Positions 22,642-30,293 of a stretch of DNA of 64,000 bases are shown here, one piece after another. A model generated the notes under the pieces. It worked only from the letters and a program-made list of their open reading frames with translations. It did no database searches and had not been told where the DNA came from. The stretch comes from Dyadobacter luticola (GTDB taxonomy: Bacteria > Bacteroidota > Bacteroidia > Cytophagales > Spirosomataceae), in the NCBI RefSeq assembly GCF_005860805.1, contig NZ_VCEJ01000008.1:248001-312000 (forward strand). Direction: 5' to 3'. The position numbers were made by a program, and so were the translations under genes. Within the stretch, counting starts at the first letter, position 1, and each line of letters begins with the position of its first letter.

Positions 22642-23634
22642 ATGAGAAAAGTATCCGGAGCGCTGACTTTGATCTTGACTTTTGGGCTATTACTATCAAA
22701 TGAGCGCGTTCAGGCGCAAAGCCGCGGGATATTCGTTCCTTATTCAACAGCAGGTTTTGGTATCGGTACTTCCAGTTATTTTGGTGATTTTGCTCCTTAC
22801 CGGAGGCCGCTCGCATCTACTTTTTACATGATGCGTTGGAGTGTAGGAGGTAATTACACACGCCACTTTACACCACGTCTGGCTGCCAGGGCGAGTTTTA
22901 TTTATGGTCGTATTGCTGGTGACGATTACATTATGAACCGCAGCTCGAAGTATGAAAACAGCGTCTTTTATGCCCGAAATCAGCATTTCCGTAATGATTT
23001 GAAGGAGTTTTCGGTTCAGGGGATTTTTAAATTAATACCAGATAATAGAAGCTATGACAGACGTCCGCAGTTCGGCGCCTATCTTTTTGCAGGTATTGCT
23101 CTAACCGCCCACAATCCAAAAGCATTAGACTCTCTAAATGGCGACTGGGTGAAGTTACAGCCGCTGGGTACTGAGGGTCAGGGCAATGAAGGCTATCGCA
23201 AACCTTATTCACTGGTCCAATTTGCAATTCCACTGGGTATCGGTGTCCGGTATAAAATCAATTCCAAGCTGGATGTCTCGGCGGAACTTGGTTTTAGAAA
23301 AACATTTACAGATTATCTGGACGATGTGGCTGGAAATTACGCAGACCCCGCTTTGTTTGCTGATAATCCTACGGCGCTTGCGGTTCAAAACCGCTCTGCT
23401 AATCAATTTGCAACCCGAAAAGGTGCTGACAGAACGGAATCCATCAGGAAGTTCCTGATTTCGAATTACAACTTAGATTCCAATGATCCTCTGGCAACCT
23501 TGCCCACTACGGGTTACGGCGCACCGGGTACACCGAGAGGTTACAGCCCAAAATACAAGGACAATTATATGTTTGGCATGATCCATATCAATTACATGCT
23601 GCCTTCACAAATCAAATGTCCACCACTTAAGTAA
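22642..23634 (+). CDS. DUF6089-type outer membrane beta-barrel protein, first of two
   Basis: Either of two ATGs is possible (22624 or 22642). The second gives a cleaner signal peptide (MRKVSGALTLILTFGLLLSN, cut near VQAQ). The 330-residue mature protein is rich in alternating aromatic beta-strands (AGFGIGTSSYFGDFAP at the start, ELGFRKTFTDYLDD near residue 225) and ends KCPPLK. It is predicted to be an outer-membrane barrel of unknown role. A shorter paralogue follows after 32 bases and shares RKTFTDYLD and the DNYM/DNYY end. They were probably produced by tandem duplication, with an insertion of about 60 residues in this copy between YLDD and the last strands. Confidence 0.8.
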   Translation: MRKVSGALTLILTFGLLLSNERVQAQSRGIFVPYSTAGFGIGTSSYFGDFAPYRRPLASTFYMMRWSVGGNYTRHFTPRLAARASFIYGRIAGDDYIMNRSSKYENSVFYARNQHFRNDLKEFSVQGIFKLIPDNRSYDRRPQFGAYLFAGIALTAHNPKALDSLNGDWVKLQPLGTEGQGNEGYRKPYSLVQFAIPLGIGVRYKINSKLDVSAELGFRKTFTDYLDDVAGNYADPALFADNPTALAVQNRSANQFATRKGADRTESIRKFLISNYNLDSNDPLATLPTTGYGAPGTPRGYSPKYKDNYMFGMIHINYMLPSQIKCPPLK

Positions 23635-23666
23635 TCCGGTTAGCATTGAAATACCTTTTTAAAAAG

Positions 23667-24344
23667 ATGAGTTACAAATACTTGCTTCCTTTTCTGGTCG
23701 CAGGTATTTGTTTTTTTGTGCTGGGGAATGTTCATGTTCTCGCACAAAAAATAGAGATAGGTGCGGGAGTCGGCGGCTTTAATTATAAAGGTGACATTTC
23801 TCCTTCCGTAAGAGCACGGTTTTTCAAACCGGGTGGAAGTCTTTTTTTCAGATATAATCCAAGTCAAGCACTTTCACTTCGTGCTGAGGTCGCAGGTGGC
23901 TTGATTGGCGCGAAAGACCGTTACAGCAAAGATCCTTTTCAGCAGGCGCGCAATATGGAATTCAAAACATCCATTTTTGAAGGCAGCGCAGTGGCGGAAT
24001 ATAATTTTCTCAATTTTCAGGAACGCAGGTTTGCCGTAAATTGGAGCCCATACCTTTTTGGGGGAATTGGGTTCAACAAGTTTAATCCGCAAGTTCAGAC
24101 GAGTTCTTACAAAACCAGCGGCCTGGTGCTGCCTTACGGGGTTGGTATCAAATATCAGATTAAGAGACCCTGGAACATTGGCCTGGAATACGGTATCAGA
24201 AAAACATTTACCGATTACCTGGACAACCTTGGCGGTCAACCCATTACGACAGACAAAATGCAGGGTGATCCTTCCCTGAAAGACAATTATTATTATCTGA
24301 GACTTTCTGTCAGCTATACTTTTTACAAAATCGTTTGCCCCTGA
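23667..24344 (+). CDS. DUF6089-type outer membrane beta-barrel protein, second of two
   Basis: The start is the ATG at 23667 (MSYKYLLPFLVAGICFFVLG), seven codons inside a longer open frame that begins with TTG. The 225-residue product has a signal peptide cut near VLAQK, opens with IGAGVGGFNYKGDISPS, includes GLEYGIRKTFTDYLDNLGG and ends YTFYKIVCP. It is a compact barrel similar to the gene just upstream. The substrate or partner is unknown. DUF2911 follows after four bases, implying one transcript. Confidence 0.8.
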   Translation: MSYKYLLPFLVAGICFFVLGNVHVLAQKIEIGAGVGGFNYKGDISPSVRARFFKPGGSLFFRYNPSQALSLRAEVAGGLIGAKDRYSKDPFQQARNMEFKTSIFEGSAVAEYNFLNFQERRFAVNWSPYLFGGIGFNKFNPQVQTSSYKTSGLVLPYGVGIKYQIKRPWNIGLEYGIRKTFTDYLDNLGGQPITTDKMQGDPSLKDNYYYLRLSVSYTFYKIVCP

Positions 24345-24348
24345 TTCT

Positions 24349-24891
24349 ATGAAAAAAATTCTCCTTATCCTCCTAGGAGTAATTGTAGTAGCCTTGATCG
24401 GTTTCTTCGGAGTCCGGAAATACACGAAATCATTCAGTCCCGAAGCAATTGCCGAAACACAGGCAAATGGCGTAAAAATCAAGGTTATTTATAGTAAACC
24501 GAGCAAAAAGGGCCGGCTGATCTTCGGACGCGAGCAGGACAAGGCGCTCGTCCCTTACGGAAAAGTTTGGCGTACTGGTGCCAATGAAGCCACATTGATC
24601 GAATTTGGAAATGATGTTCTCATCGCCGGAAAACCGGTAAAAGCGGGTACTTATTCTTTGTATTCGAGCCCTGGCCAGAGCAGCTGGAAAATTATCCTGA
24701 ACTCCGAAACCGGCCAGTGGGGTACGGAATACAATGATGGCAAGGATATTCTCAGGGTAGAAGTCCCGATACGTATCCGTCCGACTGTGCGGGAGCTTTT
24801 CAATGTTTCTTTTGAGGAAATACCTGGTGGCGTCAATATGGTGCTCAGCTGGGACCAGACAGAAGCGTTAGTGCCCTTCACGCATCAATAA
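24349..24891 (+). CDS. DUF2911 family protein
   Basis: The 180-residue protein has an N-terminal membrane anchor or signal (MKKILLILLGVIVVALIGFF) and the DUF2911 core: IYSKPSKKGRLIFG, LVPYGKVWRTGANEAT, AGTYSLYSSPG. The family is abundant in Bacteroidota. Its function is unknown and it is probably periplasmic. It lies four bases after the second barrel gene and 18 before the protease gene, so all may be co-transcribed. Confidence 0.85.
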   Translation: MKKILLILLGVIVVALIGFFGVRKYTKSFSPEAIAETQANGVKIKVIYSKPSKKGRLIFGREQDKALVPYGKVWRTGANEATLIEFGNDVLIAGKPVKAGTYSLYSSPGQSSWKIILNSETGQWGTEYNDGKDILRVEVPIRIRPTVRELFNVSFEEIPGGVNMVLSWDQTEALVPFTHQ

Positions 24892-24909
24892 ACCGACTAA
24901 CAGATCCCT

Positions 24910-25797
24910 ATGTTTGTCGAAGCTATTGAAAAAGTAGAACAGTTTACCCGGCCTATCCACTTCATTTTCAGATATTACGGCGGCAGCGACATTGTGCCGG
25001 GCACAGCTACGTTATTTTTTGTCAACGAAGATGGATTTGCAATCACTTGCAAGCATGTCGCCCGGCAGATCCTTTATGCCAAATCTATTTACGAGAACTA
25101 TCTGAAATTCAGGGCTGAACTCAGAAAGTTTGAGAAGGATCCAGGCTTCGATACGCAGCGCCAGCTTTTAGAATCCAGATATAAGATTACTGAAGAAAAC
25201 CCGATCCGGGTACTTTACAATTTTATTCACTGCGTACAATCCTATAAGGCGCTCAACATTCACCTGCATCCCACGCAGGACCTGGCGATTATCCAGTTCC
25301 GAGATTTTGAATCCATTCAGTATCAAGGTAGAGCCGAATTTTTAAAAGATAGTCGCCTGGTAAAACAAGGCAGGTACTTATGCCGGTTGGGTTACCCTTT
25401 CCCTGAATTTACCAACTATCAATACAACAAAGCCACCGGCGACATTGAATGGTTGAAGGAAGGCAAAATCAAAACGCCGAGCTTCCCGATCGACGGTATT
25501 ATTACCCGGCACATTGGCGAAGCGAATGAAGTAACCGGTATTGAAATGAGCACGCCGGGACTTCGCGGACAAAGTGGCGGCCCGCTTTTCGATCCGAATG
25601 GTTTGATTTACGGCATGCAGACTTCCACCAGACATTTGCACCTTGGGTTTGATCAAATCAACAAAGAAGTCGTTTCTGACGGATACCGCCGTCGGGTTTC
25701 CAATTATCCGTTTTTGAATGTGGGCCAATGTGTCCACGTCGATGTGATCAAACGGTTTTTGCGCGAAAACAAAATTACCTTTCACGAAGTAGGTTAG
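24910..25797 (+). CDS. Trypsin-like serine protease without a signal peptide
   Basis: The 295-residue protein contains a chymotrypsin-fold triad: His49 in ITCKHV, Asp123 in PTQDLAIIQF and Ser221 in GLRGQSGGPLFD. A helical, charged insertion of about 60 residues separates His from Asp. No signal peptide or membrane segment is visible, so it appears cytoplasmic, which is unusual for this fold outside DegP-like or regulatory proteases. No PDZ domain is present. The substrate is unknown. It follows DUF2911 with an 18-base gap and precedes the PhyH gene by 54 bases. Confidence 0.78.
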   Translation: MFVEAIEKVEQFTRPIHFIFRYYGGSDIVPGTATLFFVNEDGFAITCKHVARQILYAKSIYENYLKFRAELRKFEKDPGFDTQRQLLESRYKITEENPIRVLYNFIHCVQSYKALNIHLHPTQDLAIIQFRDFESIQYQGRAEFLKDSRLVKQGRYLCRLGYPFPEFTNYQYNKATGDIEWLKEGKIKTPSFPIDGIITRHIGEANEVTGIEMSTPGLRGQSGGPLFDPNGLIYGMQTSTRHLHLGFDQINKEVVSDGYRRRVSNYPFLNVGQCVHVDVIKRFLRENKITFHEVG

Positions 25798-25851
25798 CAG
25801 GGTAGTTTTGACAACTTTGGCTCTTTTCAGGTTAGTCAAATACTTCCAGCG

Positions 25852-26676
25852 ATGACCGATTCTTACACTGATTCTCTTCAAACTGAGCTTGCTGCGCCTT
25901 ATTCACTTCCCCAGGGCGTTGTCGAACATTTCGAAACTTACGGGTATGTGAAGTTGAAGGATGTTTTGAGTCCGCAGCTGCTAGAACATTACAGTTCACT
26001 GATTACAGACCTGGTTTTCAAGCTAAACAAGCTCACCAAACCGATGGAGGAGCGGACGACTTACGAGCGCGCATTTTTGCAGGTGATGAACCTTTGGCGG
26101 GAAAGTGATGAGGTGAAAGATTTTGTTTTTTCAAAAAGGCTGGCAAAAATCGCGACGGATCTTTTACAGGTGAAAGGCGTGCGGCTCTACCATGATCAGG
26201 CCTTGTACAAAGAATCATCCGGCGGTATAACTCCCTGGCATGCAGACCAGTTTTACTGGCCGCTATCTTCTCCAAAAACAGTGACTGTCTGGATTCCTCT
26301 TCAAAAAACCGAAATGGAAATGGGCCCGCTGGCATTTGCTGAGAAAAGCCATCATGTAGAAATTGGCCGTGATCTGGAAATCAGTGATGAAAGCGAGGCG
26401 TTGATGACGGAGCAGCTCAAACAGTTTGAAGTAAATGAAGGTCCGTTTGATCTCGGTGAAGTGAGCTACCACGCTGGCTGGCTTTTTCACCGAGCGGGGG
26501 CGAATGCTTCCGGACAGCCGCGAAAAGTGATGACAATGATTTATATGGATCAGGATCAACAGATTGTGCCACCACGCAACGAATATCAGCAGGCTGATTG
26601 GGAAACCTGGCTTTTGTCGAATCCGATCGGCGGCCCCGCTGACAGTGCGCTGAATCCGGTGCTTTTTACTTACTGA
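25852..26676 (+). CDS. Phytanoyl-CoA dioxygenase (PhyH) family protein
   Basis: PhyH proteins are Fe(II)/2-oxoglutarate dioxygenases that hydroxylate diverse small molecules. The 274-residue protein has the metal triad HxD...H: His130 and Asp132 in TPWHADQFYW and a distal His near 213 in LFHRAGAN, followed by an Arg for 2-oxoglutarate (QPRKVMT). The substrate cannot be inferred. Its stop codon is immediately followed by the stop of the convergent HAD gene, with no intergenic base. Confidence 0.85.
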   Translation: MTDSYTDSLQTELAAPYSLPQGVVEHFETYGYVKLKDVLSPQLLEHYSSLITDLVFKLNKLTKPMEERTTYERAFLQVMNLWRESDEVKDFVFSKRLAKIATDLLQVKGVRLYHDQALYKESSGGITPWHADQFYWPLSSPKTVTVWIPLQKTEMEMGPLAFAEKSHHVEIGRDLEISDESEALMTEQLKQFEVNEGPFDLGEVSYHAGWLFHRAGANASGQPRKVMTMIYMDQDQQIVPPRNEYQQADWETWLLSNPIGGPADSALNPVLFTY

Positions 26677-27372
26677 TTATAGGATATACATCAATTCTTC
26701 CAGCCGCCGAATGTCATAAGTTGGCGACTCATCGAATTTCAGGCCGGCCGGGTTGAGGTACACCGTATCCAACCCGACTTTTTTTGCGCCCATAATGTCG
26801 GCCACCCAGTTATCGCCGACCATGATGCTTTCATGTTTGAGCGCTTTTGTTGCATCCAGCGCAAATTCGAAGATTGCGGGATCAGGTTTTTTAGCATTTG
26901 CAGTTTCAAAGGTGACTACGTGCTCAAAAAAGTGGCCGATCTGAGAGCTGGCAATTTTCTTTGCCTGGATCTCATTAAAACCATTGGTAATAATGTGCAG
27001 CCGGTAGCCCGCGGCGGTCACGTAGTTCAACAGATCCAGTGCACCTTCGAGCAAATGCTTTTTATCGGGCAGGGCAAGTAGGTATAATTCACCGATTTCG
27101 GTGTGATTTGGCGGACATTCGACGCCCAGCTCCTCGAAAACCAATTTAAACCGGTTCTCGCGTATATAGGTATGGTGCAATTTCCCCTGATCGAAGTCAT
27201 TCCAAAGCGCCATGTTTATTTTCAGGAAAGACGTGATGAAATGCTCCATGGACGTAATTCCATACTGGCTCAATGTCAGTTTATGAAAAATTTCTTCCAG
27301 CGATTCGGATGAATTTCGCTCGAAGTCCCATAGTGTATGGTCGAGGTCAAAGAAAATATGTTTGTATTTCAT
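26677..27372 (-). CDS. HAD-family nucleotidase (YjjG type)
   Basis: The start is placed at MKYKHIFFDLDHTLWDFERN (27372), and an open 12-codon extension is ignored. The 231-residue protein has HAD motif I DLDHTLWD, motif II ITNG, Lys in NAKKPDPAIFE and motif IV VGDNWVADIMGA, with the helical cap between I and II. The YjjG group dephosphorylates non-canonical pyrimidine nucleotides (house-cleaning), and this is the closest subfamily by motif. The exact substrate is uncertain. It is a single-gene unit converging with the PhyH gene. Confidence 0.85.
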   Translation of the reverse strand: MKYKHIFFDLDHTLWDFERNSSESLEEIFHKLTLSQYGITSMEHFITSFLKINMALWNDFDQGKLHHTYIRENRFKLVFEELGVECPPNHTEIGELYLLALPDKKHLLEGALDLLNYVTAAGYRLHIITNGFNEIQAKKIASSQIGHFFEHVVTFETANAKKPDPAIFEFALDATKALKHESIMVGDNWVADIMGAKKVGLDTVYLNPAGLKFDESPTYDIRRLEELMYIL

Positions 27373-27449
27373 ATCTTGAAAATGTTCAATAATTATAAAA
27401 AAAGTCAAATAAAAATCTTGCGGATAATATAATAAAGGTTCAAGATCCG

Positions 27450-27472
27450 AAATGATCCAAAACGGGTCATTT
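27450..27472. other. Hairpin in the long leader region upstream of the ECF sigma gene
   Basis: AAATGATCC (27450-27458) pairs with GGGTCATTT (27464-27472) around a five-base loop, including one G-U pair. The 380-base gap 27373-27752 is very AT-rich and contains no gene. Its other visible structures are the two dyads annotated next. Confidence 0.5.
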
Positions 27473-27567
27473 TATCGTATATTTATTTGATAAGTTCTAT
27501 TATTTGTTTTAAAAAGGACAAGTGGTGCGATTTGGGCTGACGGATTTTGTAGAAGAGTTTAGAGTTG

Positions 27568-27639
27568 TTAACATCTGTTAATAATAAATATTTTACAAAA
27601 AAAACAATCCCAAAGATTTGCAAATTATTTCCCAAATCT
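27568..27639. promoter_or_regulatory. Two inverted repeats upstream of the ECF sigma gene
   Basis: TTAACA-TC-TGTTAA (27568-27581) is a perfect dyad. AGATTTG (27614-27620) and CAAATCT (27633-27639) form a second dyad with a 12-base spacer, the first arm also being part of ATTTGCAAAT. They are candidate operators or a protein-binding region. AT-richness makes chance dyads possible. Confidence 0.35.
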
Positions 27640-27752
27640 ATTTCTTTGATTTATATAATTCGAAATACAGATAATACTTCATTTTTTTCACCATACAGAA
27701 AGGAGAAACAATATCGACGAACTGCTCTACGTTAACTAAATCGAATAGGAAA

Positions 27753-28352
27753 ATGGAGAAAGTCCAAGTTAGCGACAGTGAGTTGGTAACGTTGTATGTC
27801 CGTGGTAATGAGAAGGCCTTTGAAAAGCTGGTTCAGCGCCATAAATCAAGAATTTACACCACTATTTATCTGATTGTCAAGGACCAATATGTAGCCGAAG
27901 ATTTATTGCAGGATACATTTATTAAGGCAGTTGATACGATAAAAGGTGGTAGATACAATGATGAGGGCAAGTTTCTGCCCTGGATTATACGAATTGCACA
28001 CAACCTCGCCATTGATTATTTCAGACGCGATAAACGCTACCCCAATGTAGTGTTCGAAGATGGAAGCAGTGTATTTAATACGCTGGATTTTTCGGAAGAT
28101 TCCGTTGAGTCAATCCAGATTCGTCAGGAGACACATGAGCAACTGCGGGAGATGATCCAGCGGTTACCCGACGTGCAGAAGCAGGTACTGATCATGCGCC
28201 ACTATGAGGACATGAGCTTTCAGGAAATTGCGGATGCTACGGGTGTGAGTATTAATACGGCATTGGGAAGAATGCGTTACGCGTTGATAAATCTGCGTAA
28301 ACAATTTAACCAACGTGCCCCACAGTATGACAAAAACTTTTACTTACGATGA
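27753..28352 (+). CDS. ECF-type RNA polymerase sigma factor
   Basis: The 199-residue protein has sigma region 2 (YVAEDLLQDTFIKAVDTIKG, then FLPWIIRIAHNLAIDYFRRD) and region 4 (LPDVQKQVLIMRHYEDMSFQ followed by EIADATGVSINTALGRMRYAL), the layout of extracytoplasmic-function sigma factors. A 380-base, AT-rich, dyad-bearing leader precedes it, suggesting tight control. The next gene overlaps its 3' end by 26 bases. That gene encodes a small soluble protein, not a typical membrane anti-sigma factor. Regulon unknown. Confidence 0.92.
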   Translation: MEKVQVSDSELVTLYVRGNEKAFEKLVQRHKSRIYTTIYLIVKDQYVAEDLLQDTFIKAVDTIKGGRYNDEGKFLPWIIRIAHNLAIDYFRRDKRYPNVVFEDGSSVFNTLDFSEDSVESIQIRQETHEQLREMIQRLPDVQKQVLIMRHYEDMSFQEIADATGVSINTALGRMRYALINLRKQFNQRAPQYDKNFYLR

Positions 28353-28575
28353 TGTTGTAAGGTATTTATACGCCGAGACAACAGAGAATGAAAATGAACT
28401 GATTGTTGAAGCACTCGCGCTCGACGACAATTTGATGAACTTCTATCTGGATTCGCTTGAAATTCAGAGTCAGATGAACAAAATTACCCGCACTCCTTCG
28501 GATGGGGCGATTTCGGAAGTGATCAAATATTCACAGCAATTTTCTTCTAAAAGGCCTGCCGCTCTCTTGTATTAG
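28327..28575 (+). CDS. Small soluble protein coupled to the ECF sigma factor
   Basis: The ATG at 28327 (a GTG four codons earlier is possible) opens an 82-residue frame, MTKTFTYDDVVRYLYAETTE..., acidic and helical with LDDNLMNFYLDSLEIQSQMN in the middle and KRPAALLY at the end. It overlaps the sigma gene by 26 bases, so translation is probably coupled. Position and size suggest a regulator of the sigma factor. It lacks a membrane helix and the ZAS zinc motif. I do not recognise a family. A terminator follows 24 bases after its stop. Confidence 0.65.
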   Translation: MTKTFTYDDVVRYLYAETTENENELIVEALALDDNLMNFYLDSLEIQSQMNKITRTPSDGAISEVIKYSQQFSSKRPAALLY

Positions 28576-28599
28576 GATTTAGCAGCAGGTTTTTTTGTG

Positions 28600-28622
28600 C
28601 CAGCCATTCCATGAGTGGCTGG
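28600..28622 (+). terminator. Terminator after the sigma-factor unit
   Basis: CCAGCCA (28600-28606) and TGGCTGG (28616-28622) form a stem with a nine-base loop, followed by ATTTTCTATTTTTTGG. Confidence 0.75.
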
Positions 28623-28650
28623 ATTTTCTATTTTTTGGTATTGACTATTT

Positions 28651-29316
28651 ATGAAGAAACAAGAACGTTTCAGGCTTTTCCTTGATTATTTCACACACAA
28701 CTTTCCGGAGCCAGAAACAGAGCTGCATTACGATAATCCCTATCAGTTACTGGTTTCGGTGATTCTTTCGGCGCAATGTACCGACAAGCGGGTAAACATT
28801 GTTACGCCACCGCTTTTCGAGCGTTTTCCCGACCCCGTATCGCTGGCTGCTTCCAATGCCGAAGAAGTTTTCACTTACATTCGATCCATTTCTTACCCCA
28901 ATAACAAGAGTAAACATTTGGTTGGTATGGCCCGGATGCTGGTGGAACAGTTTGATTCTGAGGTTCCAGCTTCCATCGACGATTTGCAGAAATTACCGGG
29001 CGTGGGTCGAAAAACGGCTAATGTGATTGCATCGGTGATTTTTAATCAGCCCGCGATGGCGGTTGATACGCATGTTTTCAGGGTTTCGCATCGTTTGGGA
29101 TTGGTGCCGACTACGGCAACTACGCCGCTTGCGGTGGAAAAAGAACTGGTAAAATACATTCCTAAAAGCCTGGTACACAAGGCACATCATTGGCTTATAC
29201 TCCACGGTCGCTACATTTGTATTGCGCGGAGCCCGAAATGTTCGCAATGTCCTCTGACCGGTTTTTGTAAATATTTTGAGCAGAATGTAAAAATGGGACT
29301 TGTGCCTGCTGCATGA
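28651..29316 (+). CDS. nth: Endonuclease III (DNA glycosylase/AP lyase)
   Basis: Nth removes oxidised pyrimidines and nicks the abasic site in base-excision repair. The 221-residue protein has the helix-hairpin-helix LPGVGRKTANVIASV with the catalytic Lys, the catalytic Asp in AVDTHVFRVSHRLGL, and a [4Fe-4S] Cys set CIARSPKCSQCPLTGFC (C-x6-C-x2-C-x5-C) near the end. Length is normal (about 210-220). It is preceded by a terminator and followed by an unrelated lipoprotein gene. Confidence 0.95.
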   Translation: MKKQERFRLFLDYFTHNFPEPETELHYDNPYQLLVSVILSAQCTDKRVNIVTPPLFERFPDPVSLAASNAEEVFTYIRSISYPNNKSKHLVGMARMLVEQFDSEVPASIDDLQKLPGVGRKTANVIASVIFNQPAMAVDTHVFRVSHRLGLVPTTATTPLAVEKELVKYIPKSLVHKAHHWLILHGRYICIARSPKCSQCPLTGFCKYFEQNVKMGLVPAA

Positions 29317-29370
29317 TTGCAACCAATGTCGGAGGTAACGAGTCTATCGATAAATTAATAAATTTTAAGA

Positions 29371-30240
29371 ATGAAAGTCAGCAAAATGAAGCGTGTAAGT
29401 TTAGTATTTAGTTTTCTCGCCGTCATGACATTGGCCATGTCCGGATGTATGAACTCAGACGGGGGGCAGGACGAGCAAAAAATTGCAGAAAATGAAGCAG
29501 CTATCGCAGCTTATTTGAAAACGGATAGCCTGGGTTCGACAGCCGTGGTCGATAGTTCGGGCCTTTATTACTTTATCCGGAAACCTAATCCTGCGGGAGA
29601 GCGCGTAAAAACGGGTGATGGCGCAACAGTGAAGTTCACTGGTTATCTTTTAAATGGTGCCAAAGTTTTGTCTACGCCTGGTGATTCAGCTTTCACCTTT
29701 CCAGCTTTGGGTTATTCAACTGGCTTTGCAGGCTTGGAGCGTGCGATATTTCTGATGCGTACCGGCGAAAAAGCGTCTTTCTTGCTACCCTATTATCTGG
29801 CGTTCGGGAATGTTGAGCGAGTGAATGTTCCGGCATATTCTCCGATCAGATTGGAAGTTGAGTTTGTGAAAAAACGCAACGAATTGCAGCAAATCGATGA
29901 TTTTGTCGCCCGGAAAAAATTTGTTGTTTCGGACAAAACTTCTGATGGGTTGGTGATTGTCAGGACTAATACGGTTACAGGAGAAGCGATCGGAAGCGGC
30001 AAGTCGGTGACGGTGAAGTATGTGGGTAAGTTTTTGGATGACAAAAAGTTCGATGAAGGTACTTTTAGCCTGACTACCGGGGCAAATCAGGTGATCCCGG
30101 GTTTCGATGCGGCAGTTCAGAAAATGAGGAAAACGGAGAAGGCGATCATTATTTTCCCTTCTTCTCTGGGATACAAGTCAACCGGCTCCGGTTCGATTCC
30201 TCCCTACACACCTTTGCAATTTGAAATTGAGGTAAACTGA
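29371..30240 (+). CDS. Lipoprotein with two FKBP-type peptidyl-prolyl isomerase domains
   Basis: The 289-residue protein has a lipoprotein signal (LAMSGCMNSD, Cys near residue 26) and two FKBP-fold repeats: residues about 55-170 (GDGATVKFTGYLLNGAKV...YLAFGN) and about 190-289 (GSGKSVTVKYVGKFLDDKKF...QVIPGFDAAVQKM...IPPYTPLQFEIEV). The second is closer to consensus, and the first looks degenerate at the active site. It probably assists folding of periplasmic or outer-membrane proteins. In other Bacteroidota similar proteins are linked to gliding (GldI). A strong terminator ends the gene. Confidence 0.88.
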   Translation: MKVSKMKRVSLVFSFLAVMTLAMSGCMNSDGGQDEQKIAENEAAIAAYLKTDSLGSTAVVDSSGLYYFIRKPNPAGERVKTGDGATVKFTGYLLNGAKVLSTPGDSAFTFPALGYSTGFAGLERAIFLMRTGEKASFLLPYYLAFGNVERVNVPAYSPIRLEVEFVKKRNELQQIDDFVARKKFVVSDKTSDGLVIVRTNTVTGEAIGSGKSVTVKYVGKFLDDKKFDEGTFSLTTGANQVIPGFDAAVQKMRKTEKAIIIFPSSLGYKSTGSGSIPPYTPLQFEIEVN

Positions 30241-30255
30241 TTTCATGAAGTTTTT

Positions 30256-30289
30256 AAAATGGCAGCCGATATTCGTCGGCTGCCATTTT
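30256..30289. terminator. Bidirectional terminator between convergent genes
   Basis: AAAATGGCAGCCGA (30256-30269) and its complement (30276-30289) form a perfect 14-bp stem with a six-base loop and T-rich exits on both strands. It ends the FKBP gene and the pgl-like cluster. Confidence 0.9.
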
Positions 30290-30293
30290 TGCT

